Shown: in pieces, positions 42,587 through 51,368 of the stretch
Layout: every line of letters begins with the position of its first letter
Numbering within the stretch: the stretch's first letter is position 1
Assembly: GCF_001306455.1 (NCBI RefSeq)
Contig: NZ_LGTQ01000005.1
Coordinates: forward strand, 682,001 to 746,000
Direction: 5' to 3'
Source: Jiulongibacter sediminis
GTDB taxonomy: Bacteria > Bacteroidota > Bacteroidia > Cytophagales > Spirosomataceae
Length of the DNA stretch: 64,000 nucleotides
Translations under genes and position numbers: made by a program
The notes under the pieces: generated by a model
What the model was told of the DNA's origin: nothing
The model's database searches: none
What the model saw: the letters and a program-made list of their open reading frames with translations, nothing else

Positions 42587-43072
42587 ATGAAGAATCTTAT
42601 TTTCCTTTTCGTTCTCGGCCTTTTAAGTTGTAATTCATCCGCCCAAAAAGGGGCTTCTGTTGATCGCAGTAACTGTGATATAGAAGAAGTAACCAAAACG
42701 GATGCTGAATGGAAAAATCAGTTGAATGACCTGCAATACCGCGTGGCCCGTCAGGCAGGTACAGAACGAGCATTCACCGGAATTTACTGGGACAATAAAA
42801 AAGAGGGTATTTATAATTGTATCGGCTGTGGCCTGCCACTTTTTGATTCAAAAACCAAATACAAATCCGGAACGGGCTGGCCTTCTTATTACCAGCCTAT
42901 AGACCCTTGTAATGTCAAAATTATCCGAGACACCAGTTTGGGCATGGTGAGAGAGGAAGTTGTTTGTGCCCGTTGCGACTCCCATTTAGGCCATGTTTTC
43001 CCTGATGGCCCAAAACCAACGGGATTGAGATATTGTATGAATTCGGCTAGTTTGACTTTTGTTGAAAAGTAA
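42587..43072 (+). CDS. msrB: Lipoprotein peptide-methionine (R)-S-oxide reductase
   Basis: Repairs oxidised methionine in envelope proteins. The 161 residues open with a lipoprotein signal (LLSC, Cys15), so the enzyme is membrane-anchored outside the cytoplasm. Zinc Cys are Cys78, Cys81, Cys127 and Cys130, and the catalytic Cys150 is in RYCMNSASL. Active-site residues GWPSYYQP are present. There is no space for a promoter between the upstream terminator and the ATG, so expression depends on readthrough or a promoter inside the hairpin region. Confidence 0.93.
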   Translation: MKNLIFLFVLGLLSCNSSAQKGASVDRSNCDIEEVTKTDAEWKNQLNDLQYRVARQAGTERAFTGIYWDNKKEGIYNCIGCGLPLFDSKTKYKSGTGWPSYYQPIDPCNVKIIRDTSLGMVREEVVCARCDSHLGHVFPDGPKPTGLRYCMNSASLTFVEK

Positions 43073-43095
43073 AATTTATCACGGAGATATTTTTC

Positions 43096-43128
43096 AAAGG
43101 CAGCTTTCGGATAGAAAGCTGCCTTTTT
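43096..43128 (+). terminator. Terminator of msrB
   Basis: Perfect 13-bp stem AAAGGCAGCTTTC / GAAAGCTGCCTTT, 5-base loop, then TT. Confidence 0.85.
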
Positions 43129-43184
43129 CATGTTAATCTTAGATGAATTCTGAAGATTTGATTTCAAAAGGTAAGGTCTTCTTC

Positions 43185-43192
43185 TATTTTTG
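43185..43192 (+). promoter_or_regulatory. Promoter -7 element of the M42 peptidase gene
   Basis: TATTTTTG, 26 bases before the ATG at 43219; TTTC lies 19 bases upstream as a near -33. Confidence 0.55.
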
Positions 43193-43218
43193 CTAAAACA
43201 GAAATTAAAACTGAATAC

Positions 43219-44289
43219 ATGGAGAAAAACATCGAATTTCTTTACAAATACCTTAATAATGCCTCTCCCACAGGCTTTGAGCATCCAGGTCAGCAGATCT
43301 GGCTGGATTATATCAGACCATACATTGACGAAACTATCACCGATGCATACGGCTCGGCTGTCGGAGTTATAAATCCGGGAAAAGAATACAGTGTAGCCAT
43401 TGAGGCCCATGCCGATGAAATTGCCTGGTTTGTGAATTATATCACACCTGAAGGATATATCTATGTCATAAGAAATGGTGGTTCTGATCATCAAATCGCT
43501 CCATCAATGCGAGTGAACCTTCATACTCGTAAAAACGGCATAGTCAAAGGAATTTTTGGCTGGCCGGCTATTCATGTTAGAAACCGGACCAAAGAAGCAG
43601 CACCATCGCTTGATAACATTTTTATTGATGTAGGGGCGAGCAATAAAGAAGAAGTTGAGAAAATGGGAATCACCGTTGGTACTGTTGCCACTTTTGAAGA
43701 TGGCTTAACAGAGCTGAACGGAAAATACTACACCGGTCGAGCTTTAGATAACCGTATGGGTGGCTATGTCATTGCTGAAGTTGCCAGGAAGCTGAAAGAG
43801 AATAATGTTGAGCTTCCGTTTACGCTTTATATCGTGAATGCCGTTCAAGAGGAGATTGGATTGAGGGGAGCAGAAATGATTTCCAGAAGGTTGAAACCAA
43901 ATGTAGCCATCGTTACCGATGTAACACATGATACTCAATCGCCGATGTATGACAAGAAAAAATCGGGTGATACTGCTTGTGGAAAAGGACCTGCTCTGAC
44001 TTACGGACCTGCTGTTCAGAATAACCTGCTTCATTTCATCATGGATATTGCTGAGGAGAAGAATATTCCAGTCCAGTTACAGGCTGCAAGTCGATCTACC
44101 GGAACAGATACGGATGCTTTTGCATATTCAGCCGAGGGTGTACCTTCGGCATTGATCTCATTGCCTTTAAAGTATATGCACACTACAGTTGAAACCTGTT
44201 CAAAAGAGGATATTCAGTCGTGCATTGACTTGTATTACGAAGTGCTTACCAAAATGGTGAGTGGGCAGGATTTCAGTTATATCAAATAA
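43219..44289 (+). CDS. M42 family aminopeptidase
   Basis: Cytosolic metallo-aminopeptidase of 356 residues. Two-metal motifs are IEAHADEIAW, GRALDNRMGG, VQEEIGLRGA (catalytic Glu pair), VTDVTHDTQSP, and KYMHTTVETC near the end. Members form large tetrahedral particles that trim peptides. There is no signal peptide. It stands alone between a promoter and a strong terminator. Confidence 0.9.
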   Translation: MEKNIEFLYKYLNNASPTGFEHPGQQIWLDYIRPYIDETITDAYGSAVGVINPGKEYSVAIEAHADEIAWFVNYITPEGYIYVIRNGGSDHQIAPSMRVNLHTRKNGIVKGIFGWPAIHVRNRTKEAAPSLDNIFIDVGASNKEEVEKMGITVGTVATFEDGLTELNGKYYTGRALDNRMGGYVIAEVARKLKENNVELPFTLYIVNAVQEEIGLRGAEMISRRLKPNVAIVTDVTHDTQSPMYDKKKSGDTACGKGPALTYGPAVQNNLLHFIMDIAEEKNIPVQLQAASRSTGTDTDAFAYSAEGVPSALISLPLKYMHTTVETCSKEDIQSCIDLYYEVLTKMVSGQDFSYIK

Positions 44290-44308
44290 TTAATTGGCTT
44301 ATTATTAA

Positions 44309-44345
44309 AAAGGCCTTGATTCGCTTGAATCAAGGCCTTTCCTTT
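44309..44345 (+). terminator. Terminator of the M42 peptidase gene
   Basis: Perfect 14-bp stem AAAGGCCTTGATTC / GAATCAAGGCCTTT with GCTT loop, followed by CCTTTT. Confidence 0.85.
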
Positions 44346-44393
44346 TAGAAAGCATTTATTCACATAAACCTAATGATGTATTAAATAAGAACT

Positions 44394-44708
44394 CTATTCC
44401 CTCCTAACTATTTTCAGAGAGTCTTTTTGAAAAATGAGATAGATGTGGTTAAAAGAAATTGTATCTGATTCAAAGTCTATAACTTCAAACTGGTCGAAGT
44501 TGAGCAATTCAGATTCAATTCGTTTTTTAGTTAAATCGGTGCTATTAATTATAAGTATTAACTGTTCTAAATCTTGTTGAGTTTCGGTGTGAATTACCTC
44601 TCGATAAGTCAAAGTGAGCCCTTGGTCAATAAGCAAGTAAACTAAAGACAGCACTAAAAACATCAAAAGTGTCAGTGAAAACCAGAAAGCTACTTTCCAT
44701 TTATTCAT
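44394..44708 (-). CDS. Small single-pass membrane protein, unknown
   Basis: Protein of 104 residues: a short cytosolic start (MNKWK), one membrane helix (VAFWFSLTLLMFLVLSLVYLLI), then a soluble part of about 75 residues. The opening with a WKxxFW helix and DQGLTLTY recalls small anchored immunity-like proteins (Imm58 type), but I cannot confirm this by eye and no toxin gene is adjacent. It is transcribed alone, leftward. Confidence 0.5.
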   Translation of the reverse strand: MNKWKVAFWFSLTLLMFLVLSLVYLLIDQGLTLTYREVIHTETQQDLEQLILIINSTDLTKKRIESELLNFDQFEVIDFESDTISFNHIYLIFQKDSLKIVRRE

Positions 44709-44771
44709 TTGACGATTCTTTACCTGCTCGTATTTCTACAGAGAGCCTTTTAGCTACCGAAAAATTCAGAC

Positions 44772-45431
44772 TTACTGATACGTTGTAAACGCATACGTCA
44801 CAATATTAGCCCCCATCTGAAGAGCTTTTTGGCGTACAGATTCAGGGTCACCGTAAACGCTTTGGTCTTCCCAGCCATTGCCAAGATCAGACTCAAAAGA
44901 GAAGAAACTCACAAGACGTCCTTCATAGAAAAGTCCATAGCCCTGAGGTGGTTTATTATCATGCTCATGCACCTTTGGTAATCCATCTTTAAAATCATAT
45001 CGCTGATGGTAAATCGGGTGCGAAAAAGGAAGCTCTACAAATTCTGCTTCAGGGAAAACCTTTTTCATTTCCCTCTCAATAAATTTCCGCAAACCATAGT
45101 TGTCATCAACATGCAGAAAACCACCTGAGATCAAATATTTCCTAAGATTTTCGGCCTCCTGAGCAGTAAAAACAACGTTACCGTGGCCAGTCATATGAAC
45201 CAGCGGATATTGAAATATCTCGGGGCTGCCAACCTCTACAATGTCTTCTTCAGGAAAAATATTGGTTTTGAGATTCTTGTTACAAAACTCAATCAGGTTA
45301 GGTAGTGACGTTTTGTTCGCATACCAATCTCCCCCACCTCCATATTTAAGTTTCCCAATCTTCACCGAATATTTCTGGGCCGAGAGCCCGAAACAAAGTA
45401 TAGAAAAACAAAAGACTAATATTTTCTTCAT
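44772..45431 (-). CDS. DUF4159 secreted protein
   Basis: Protein of 219 residues with a signal peptide (ILVFCFSILCFGLSAQ). The family motifs LKYGGGGDWYANKTSLPNL, YPLVHMTGHGNVVFT, GGFLHVDDNYGL and LPFSHPIY are present. The fold resembles a glutamine-amidotransferase/ThuA-type alpha-beta domain. Related proteins sit with gliding or aerotolerance genes, but here it follows rsmE with a 2-base gap. The enzymatic role is not known. Confidence 0.82.
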   Translation of the reverse strand: MKKILVFCFSILCFGLSAQKYSVKIGKLKYGGGGDWYANKTSLPNLIEFCNKNLKTNIFPEEDIVEVGSPEIFQYPLVHMTGHGNVVFTAQEAENLRKYLISGGFLHVDDNYGLRKFIEREMKKVFPEAEFVELPFSHPIYHQRYDFKDGLPKVHEHDNKPPQGYGLFYEGRLVSFFSFESDLGNGWEDQSVYGDPESVRQKALQMGANIVTYAFTTYQ

Positions 45432-45433
45432 TC

Positions 45434-46120
45434 TTATAATAAATTTAAGAGGGTTACCCCCACAAGTCCGGCGGTTTCTGTTCTTAGTCTGCTATCGCCA
45501 AGACTTACTTGTTCAAAACCTGCCTTTGCGGCCATTTCTAACTCGGAAGGATCAAAATCCCCTTCAGGGCCGACTAATAGACAAACATCGCTTTCAATCT
45601 TGTGCTCAGTCAATGGTTTTGACAAATCACTCAAATGACAAACGAATCTTTGAGACGCTGTATTTTCTTCTAAAAACTGATTAATTGAGATCATCTCATT
45701 CACTTTTGGCAAATACGCCTTTAGTGACTGTTTCATCGCGGAAATGGCAACCCGCTCAATACGATCTGTTTTAACCACCTTTCTTTCTGAATTAGAAGTC
45801 AGGATAAAACTGATTTCCGAAATCCCGATTTCAGTTGCCTTTTCCACAAGGTAAGTTATCCGGTCAAGATTTTTAGTTGGAGCTATTGCCAGATGGATTC
45901 GCCTTTTGGCTTTCTGAAATCCTTGTTCTTCTGACAGTATGTACAGCCCGGTCCTTTTAGGATTGGCGTCTTCAATTCGGCAGTGGTACATTCCTCCTTT
46001 GCCGTCAGTAACCCAAATCTCGTCACCAACATTTTTGCGAAGTACTTTGATACAATGTTTGGAGTCTGTATCATCCAGTTGTTTTACTTCCGCAAAATTC
46101 TCCCGATAAAAAAGCTGCAT
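45434..46120 (-). CDS. rsmE: 16S rRNA (uracil-1498-N3)-methyltransferase
   Basis: SPOUT methyltransferase of 228 residues. An N-terminal PUA-like region (HCIKVLRKNVGDEIWVTDGK) precedes the trefoil knot with LLVGPEGDFDPSELE and SLGDSRLRTETAG, which bind SAM. It shares one base with the upstream unknown gene and is 2 bases from DUF4159, so the three form one transcript. Confidence 0.94.
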   Translation of the reverse strand: MQLFYRENFAEVKQLDDTDSKHCIKVLRKNVGDEIWVTDGKGGMYHCRIEDANPKRTGLYILSEEQGFQKAKRRIHLAIAPTKNLDRITYLVEKATEIGISEISFILTSNSERKVVKTDRIERVAISAMKQSLKAYLPKVNEMISINQFLEENTASQRFVCHLSDLSKPLTEHKIESDVCLLVGPEGDFDPSELEMAAKAGFEQVSLGDSRLRTETAGLVGVTLLNLL

Positions 46121-46653
46121 TAATCTTCCTGCTTAAAACTGTAAAGGTTCGTATCAGGCTTAAATGTGCCTGCATTGAAATCTTTGATAAATTCGGCGAT
46201 CACTTGTGAGTTAATTTCTTCTACATTAAGAGCCACTTCCAGCCCTATTCCGAATTCGAAATCAGCATCTAGTTCTATAAATTCAGATACTTTCAGGGAG
46301 TCTTCCTCTTCTATTTCTTCCATGAATTCCTGAACAAGCTCATCAATTTCAGGTTTTGCACGGTAACCCGGCTTTCTTTCATCTAAAGGCACAAAACCTT
46401 TGTGCATTTTAGCTACCCGCTGCTCGGCCAATTCCATGAGTTGACTTTGATAATGCAGCTCCAGTGTGAATAAAGCGGCGTCATAGATCACCTCTTTACC
46501 TTCATATTTACCAATAAACTGAAACTGAAGGTACTCACCACTATCGGCCAGCTCCAGTTCGTCCTCTACCATGACGAAACTTTGACCTTCTGCCTCACAT
46601 TCTTCTCTTAGTTTATGAATCTCAGCCTGGCTAAATCCGGGATTTTGTTGCAT
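46120..46653 (-). CDS. Conserved acidic protein, unknown
   Basis: Cytosolic protein of 177 residues, very acidic (runs such as EEIEEEDSL), mixed alpha/beta. I do not recognise a family. Features are a first helix (SQAEIHKLREECEAEGQSF), a beta pair (YLQFQFIGKYEGKEVIYDAA), and a His/Glu-rich helix. Being first in a transcript with rsmE suggests a housekeeping role. Confidence 0.6.
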   Translation of the reverse strand: MQQNPGFSQAEIHKLREECEAEGQSFVMVEDELELADSGEYLQFQFIGKYEGKEVIYDAALFTLELHYQSQLMELAEQRVAKMHKGFVPLDERKPGYRAKPEIDELVQEFMEEIEEEDSLKVSEFIELDADFEFGIGLEVALNVEEINSQVIAEFIKDFNAGTFKPDTNLYSFKQED

Positions 46654-46773
46654 TTCTGTTGTTGTCAGTGATTTACAAACTTAAACGAAAATGGAGTAAA
46701 AAAGATGTGACATCCGTTTTTTTGAAAAGCCCTGATACACTCTTGTTTTCAAAGACCATTTCAAGAGTATTTC

Positions 46774-46781
46774 TATCTTTG
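46774..46781 (+). promoter_or_regulatory. Promoter -7 element of the LtaS-like gene
   Basis: TATCTTTG, 23 bases before the ATG at 46805. It favours that ATG over an in-frame TTG at 46799. Confidence 0.45.
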
Positions 46782-46804
46782 AGATTCAATATGAAGATTT
46801 GTTT

Positions 46805-48649
46805 ATGAGAGAACGTATTCAGTTCTTGTTTATCTACTTTGGTTTTTGGGTAGTGTACTTTTTATGTGCCCGTTTGGTTTTTCTTGGTTACCATATTGAT
46901 CAAACCAAACTATTGACACTTGAAATGCTTGCAGGCACTTTCTGGAATGGCATCCGTATGGATATGTCAATGGCCGGTTACCTGTCTATCATTCCTTTCT
47001 TATGGATCAGTTTCTCCAATTTTATCAAAAAAAGCATTTTTGAAAGTAGCCTTTTTGGCTACACTTTGGTTATGGTTTTTGTCCTAACCCTAATCATCGT
47101 GATTGATCTTGAGGTCTTTAATGTATGGGACTATCGACTTGACGCCACTCCGTTAAATTATCTCAAAACGCCAAGAGAAGCCTGGGCATCTGTCAGTGCT
47201 TCTCCTATTCTAAGATTGATACTTAGCTATATACTCTTATTAATCGTAGCCAGTTATTTCGTCTATCGCATTATCGCCAATAAAATGAATAGCTGGAATT
47301 TTACGAAGAAATGGCGATTCATCCCCTGGGCCTTATTATTGACAGCGGCTTTGATTATTCCAATCAGAGGTGGATTTGGGATTGCCCCGATGAACCAAAG
47401 CACTGTATATTTCTCCAATAATAATTTCGCCAATATTTCCGCTGTAAATGCCTGTTGGAACTTCTTCAGCTCGCTAGTTAATAACACTTATGATAAGGTT
47501 AACCCTTACACCTATCTCCCTAAAGATGAGATAGAGCAAAATTTGAGAAAACTATATAAGACGGAAGGCTCTCCCATTGATATTCTCAGCAAAGACAGAC
47601 CTTCAAAGCCCAATGTGCTTATAGTAGCCTGGGAAAGCTTTACGGGCAAAGTGGTGGACAAAACATTTAACGGTAAAGAAGTAACTCCAAACTTTAACAA
47701 ATTTAAAAAGGAAGGATATTATTTTTCAAATGCTTATGCCTCCGGAGACCGGACAGACAAGGGGCTGGTTGCCATTCTGAGTGGATATCCGGCTCAGCCG
47801 ACTCAATCGATCATTAAAGAGCCTGCTAAAACTCAAAAGCTTCCCATATTAACGAAAAACTTTCTTCAGGAAGGTTATAGCACCGAATTCTATTATGGTG
47901 GCGAAACAGAGTTTGCAAACATCAAATCATATCTTTTCGCAGCTGATTATGAGCAGATTGTAGATCTTAACAATTTCCCTGAAGAACTCTATCAAACCAA
48001 ATGGGGAGTACATGATGAGGTTATTTTTGATAAATTTTTATCCAATCACCAATATGTAAGAAAAGATCCCTTTTTCAGTACGCTGCTAACCATCAGCAGT
48101 CATGAGCCATTTGATGTGCCCCTGGACTCGGCTATTTTCGAGGGCGATGACGAAGAAAACCTCTATCTCAATTCACTTTATTATGCCGATCAGGAATTTG
48201 GCAGATTCATTAACTCCGCCAAAACGCAATCCTGGTGGGAAAACACCATTATTATCGTTGTCGGCGACCACGGGCATCGCCTTCCTGAAACCGGTCTGAA
48301 GGCGGATAATTTCAAAATCCCAATTCTCTGGACTGGTGGTGCAATAAAAGGTTCACGTCAAATCAATGACGTAGTTTCTCAAACCGACATTGCTACATCT
48401 TTGCTTCGCACCCTCGGCTTTGACAATAAAGAGTATCATTGGGGCAAAGACATGTTTAGAACGCAACTTGCCAATTGGGCATTTTTTAGCTTCAACGACG
48501 GCTTTGGTTTCGTAAGAAATGACCGGAAAATTTTATTTGACAATATTGGCAAAAAGGAGATTTTTATTTCGGAAAATATTTCTGATGAAGACCGGAAACT
48601 CTCGAAATCTTTACAGCAAAAGTATTTTCAGGACTACCTTGATAAGTAA
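46805..48649 (+). CDS. LtaS-like membrane sulfatase (phosphoglycerol or phosphoethanolamine transferase type)
   Basis: About 614 residues. Five membrane helices (about 5-200) are followed by a periplasmic sulfatase-fold domain (about 265-570). Catalytic-site motifs are VLIVAWESF (metal Glu), SGDRTDKGLVAIL with the probable nucleophile Thr, and VVGDHGHRLPE. Gram-negative relatives transfer phosphoglycerol or phosphoethanolamine onto glycans or lipids; teichoic acid is not expected here. Substrate not determinable. It is a single gene upstream of glutamine synthetase. Confidence 0.83.
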   Translation: MRERIQFLFIYFGFWVVYFLCARLVFLGYHIDQTKLLTLEMLAGTFWNGIRMDMSMAGYLSIIPFLWISFSNFIKKSIFESSLFGYTLVMVFVLTLIIVIDLEVFNVWDYRLDATPLNYLKTPREAWASVSASPILRLILSYILLLIVASYFVYRIIANKMNSWNFTKKWRFIPWALLLTAALIIPIRGGFGIAPMNQSTVYFSNNNFANISAVNACWNFFSSLVNNTYDKVNPYTYLPKDEIEQNLRKLYKTEGSPIDILSKDRPSKPNVLIVAWESFTGKVVDKTFNGKEVTPNFNKFKKEGYYFSNAYASGDRTDKGLVAILSGYPAQPTQSIIKEPAKTQKLPILTKNFLQEGYSTEFYYGGETEFANIKSYLFAADYEQIVDLNNFPEELYQTKWGVHDEVIFDKFLSNHQYVRKDPFFSTLLTISSHEPFDVPLDSAIFEGDDEENLYLNSLYYADQEFGRFINSAKTQSWWENTIIIVVGDHGHRLPETGLKADNFKIPILWTGGAIKGSRQINDVVSQTDIATSLLRTLGFDNKEYHWGKDMFRTQLANWAFFSFNDGFGFVRNDRKILFDNIGKKEIFISENISDEDRKLSKSLQQKYFQDYLDK

Positions 48650-48758
48650 ATCTGACCTCTTTCTGAATCATGCTAATAGACAATTGCATTATTCTAATAA
48701 TTTAGAATAAAAAATTACAAAAATGCGATTTGGGGCAATTATGTATTGACCGATCATA

Positions 48759-48766
48759 TATATTTG
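48759..48766 (+). promoter_or_regulatory. Promoter -7 element of the glutamine synthetase gene
   Basis: TATATTTG, 47 bases before the ATG. An AU-only perfect hairpin (ATTCTAA / TTAGAAT, 48691-48708) lies upstream. Confidence 0.5.
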
Positions 48767-48813
48767 CTATCAAATTTTAGGATTATCAATTTTATTAATA
48801 CGTAAATATCATC

Positions 48814-49839
48814 ATGGCAAAAGCAAAACTTGAGTACATTTGGCTTGACGGTTACAAGCCGGTTCAAAGTCTTAGAAGCAAAACAAAAATTGAAAATAAC
48901 TTCAGCGGAAAACTTGAAGATTGTGATATGTGGTCTTTTGACGGATCATCTACAGAACAGGCTTCTGGTGGTTCTTCTGACTGTCAGCTTAAGCCGGTAT
49001 TTATTTGTCCGGATCCTGAGCGTTCTAAATTAGGTACACCTGCTTACTTTGTAATGTGTGAAGTTCTTGACGCTGCCGGTAACCCACACGAGTCAAACGG
49101 ACGTGCCACCATTGATGATGATGACAATGATTTCTGGTTTGGTTTTGAGCAGGAATATTTCCTTTACGACCCAGAAACTAATCTTCCATTAGGCTTCCCT
49201 GCCGGTGGTTATCCTGCCCCACAAGGACCATACTATTGCTCAGTAGGTTCTAAAAATGCTTACGGAAGAGAAATCATTGAAGAGCACCTTGAGTACTGTA
49301 TTCAGGCTGGTCTTAATATTGAAGGTATCAACGCCGAGGTAGCTGCTGGTCAGTGGGAATTCCAGATTTTCGCTAAAGGTGCTGCTGAAGCTGGTGATCA
49401 AATCTGGGTTGCCCGTTATATGTTGGAAAGAATTTGTGAGAAATACGGTGTTTGGGTGAACTACCACTGTAAGCCACTTGGCGATACTGACTGGAATGGT
49501 TCTGGTATGCACGCCAACTTCTCAAATACTGCCCTTAGAACTGCTGGTGACAAGGCTATCTATGACAAAATCTGTCAGTCTTTTGAGCCATTCGTGAAAG
49601 AGCATATTGCAGTTTACGGTCCTGACAACCACCTTCGTTTGACTGGTAAGCACGAGACTCAGTCTATCGACCAGTTCTCTTACGGTGTATCTGACAGAGG
49701 TGCTTCTATCCGTATTCCTATCGCCGCTGTTCAGAAAGGCTGGAAAGGATGGTTGGAAGACAGAAGACCAAACTCTGCCGCAGACCCTTACAAAGTGGCT
49801 GCCCGTATCATCAAAACAGTTAAAACTGCTGACGTTTAA
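48814..49839 (+). CDS. Type II (eukaryote-like) glutamine synthetase
   Basis: Makes glutamine from glutamate, ammonia and ATP. The 341 residues are GSII type, not the 470-residue bacterial GSI: MWSFDGSSTEQASGGSSDC, WFGFEQEYFLYD, GINAEVAAGQWEFQI, WNGSGMHANFS, and NHLRLTGKHET. There is no adenylylation tyrosine loop of GSI. Codon use is highly even and the message has a defined promoter and terminator, suggesting strong expression. No glutamate synthase or PII gene is adjacent. Confidence 0.93.
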   Translation: MAKAKLEYIWLDGYKPVQSLRSKTKIENNFSGKLEDCDMWSFDGSSTEQASGGSSDCQLKPVFICPDPERSKLGTPAYFVMCEVLDAAGNPHESNGRATIDDDDNDFWFGFEQEYFLYDPETNLPLGFPAGGYPAPQGPYYCSVGSKNAYGREIIEEHLEYCIQAGLNIEGINAEVAAGQWEFQIFAKGAAEAGDQIWVARYMLERICEKYGVWVNYHCKPLGDTDWNGSGMHANFSNTALRTAGDKAIYDKICQSFEPFVKEHIAVYGPDNHLRLTGKHETQSIDQFSYGVSDRGASIRIPIAAVQKGWKGWLEDRRPNSAADPYKVAARIIKTVKTADV

Positions 49840-49862
49840 GATTAAACTCAGTTATGGATATC

Positions 49863-49895
49863 AAAAGCCCTTCGGAGACGGAGGGCTTTTATTTT
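49863..49895 (+). terminator. Terminator of the glutamine synthetase gene
   Basis: AAAAGCCCT / AGGGCTTTT stem (extended by TC/GG) followed by ATTTT. Confidence 0.82.
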
Positions 49896-49931
49896 GAACG
49901 GATTATACAAAAAATCGATATCAATATTTCT

Positions 49932-49944
49932 TAACTTTGCAGCC
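49932..49944 (+). promoter_or_regulatory. Promoter core of mtaB
   Basis: TAACTTTG (49932-49939) followed by CAGCC, with the mtaB ATG only 7 bases after the -7 element; probably a near-leaderless message. Confidence 0.55.
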
Positions 49945-49946
49945 GC

Positions 49947-51302
49947 ATGAGTAAGAAAGTAGCATTTTATACGCTAGGTTGTAAATTAAACTATTCCGAG
50001 ACCTCAACCATCGGAAGAATGTTTGAGGAGAAGGGGTATCAAAAAGTAGAATTTGCTGACGAACCCGACATTTTTATTATCAACACCTGCTCGGTCACCG
50101 ATAATGCCGATAAGAAATGCCGCAAAATTGTCAGGGAAGCTCAATCCATCAATCCTGATGGTTACGTGGCTATTCTCGGCTGCTATGCCCAATTAAAACC
50201 ACAGGAAATCGCCGAAATCCCCGGAGTAGATGCCGTACTCGGAGCAGCAGAAAAGTTTCGTTTGCTTGACCTGATTGATGATTTCAAAAAAGAACCATCA
50301 GACAAACCTGCACAAGAGAAAGTTTATGCAGGCTCTATTGAACAAAAGCTTGATTATCATACGTCTTACTCATTAAACGACAGAACACGTACTTTCCTGA
50401 AAGTTCAGGATGGCTGCGATTACCCTTGTTCCTACTGTACCATACCGCTGGCTCGGGGCAAAAGCCGGTCAGATAAGATCGAAAACATCATAAAAGCCGC
50501 ACAAGAAATTGCCGCTAACGACGTCAAAGAGATCGTTCTGACAGGTGTCAACATTGGCGATTTTGGTCTACAAAATGAAGAAAGAAAAGAGAGCTTTCTT
50601 GATCTGTGTAAAGCTTTAGATGAAGTTGAAGGAATTGAGAGGTTCCGAATTTCCAGCATTGAACCAAATTTACTGAGCAACGAAATCATTGAGTTTGTCT
50701 CTCAATCGAAACGCTTTGTTCCACATTTTCATATTCCACTTCAAAGCGGAAGTCCCGAGGTTTTGAAGCTGATGAAACGCCGGTATAAAAAGGATTTGTA
50801 TATCGATCGAGTTGAACAAATTAAGTCGCTTATGCCCGACTGTTGCATAGGTGTTGATGTTATCGTTGGACATCCCGGCGAAACGGAAGAGCGTTTTCTT
50901 GAAACCCATCAATTTCTCAACGAATTGGATATCAGCTACCTGCATGTCTTTAGCTATTCTGAAAGGCCAAATACAGATGCAGTAGATATTCACCCGAAGG
51001 TCAGTCAGGCAGATAAGGCCCGACGCTCAAAAATGCTTCATATTCTTTCAGAGAAAAAGAAAAGAGCTTTTTACGATTCTCAGCTTGGTAGAGAAAAAAC
51101 AGTCTTGTGGGAAGATGACGTTACAGAGGGACAAATGCATGGCTGGACAGAGAATTACGTTCGTGTGAAGGCCAAATATGATCCCCTTCGGGTCAATACC
51201 ACCATGCCTGTAAATCTTCAAACTTTCAATGAAGAAGGCTCTGTAGATGTTCAGGAAATTGACGAAATACTAAGCCATACTCTTCTGCATAGTCAGGCCT
51301 AG
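49947..51302 (+). CDS. mtaB: tRNA t6A37 methylthiotransferase
   Basis: Radical-SAM enzyme making ms2t6A37 in ANN-reading tRNAs. The 451 residues have the N-terminal UPF0004 domain with cluster ligands Cys12, Cys48 and Cys79, the radical-SAM triad Cys157, Cys161 and Cys164 (CDYPCSYC), and a C-terminal TRAM domain. The opening VAFYTLGCKLNYSET is typical of MtaB rather than MiaB. Its promoter core is shared with tRNA genes in the window. Confidence 0.94.
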   Translation: MSKKVAFYTLGCKLNYSETSTIGRMFEEKGYQKVEFADEPDIFIINTCSVTDNADKKCRKIVREAQSINPDGYVAILGCYAQLKPQEIAEIPGVDAVLGAAEKFRLLDLIDDFKKEPSDKPAQEKVYAGSIEQKLDYHTSYSLNDRTRTFLKVQDGCDYPCSYCTIPLARGKSRSDKIENIIKAAQEIAANDVKEIVLTGVNIGDFGLQNEERKESFLDLCKALDEVEGIERFRISSIEPNLLSNEIIEFVSQSKRFVPHFHIPLQSGSPEVLKLMKRRYKKDLYIDRVEQIKSLMPDCCIGVDVIVGHPGETEERFLETHQFLNELDISYLHVFSYSERPNTDAVDIHPKVSQADKARRSKMLHILSEKKKRAFYDSQLGREKTVLWEDDVTEGQMHGWTENYVRVKAKYDPLRVNTTMPVNLQTFNEEGSVDVQEIDEILSHTLLHSQA

Positions 51303-51368
51303 CATTTCATTTTAAGCTTCTGAAAGGCCCTTTGCGTATTTGTTAATGACAAATATGCAACAGATCCT

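Noticed and set aside
42889-43494. 201-codon leftward ORF
   Set aside because: It lies antisense to msrB and the M42 gene, both with clear family motifs, and crosses the msrB terminator.
46805-48649. True lipoteichoic acid synthase
   Set aside because: The organism is clearly a Gram-negative Bacteroidota (lpxK, LptF/G, porins), so teichoic acid is not expected; only the fold is shared.
48691-48708. AU-only hairpin upstream of glutamine synthetase as a riboswitch or terminator
   Set aside because: Seven A-T pairs only, no T-run, and upstream of the promoter core; it does not resemble a glutamine riboswitch.
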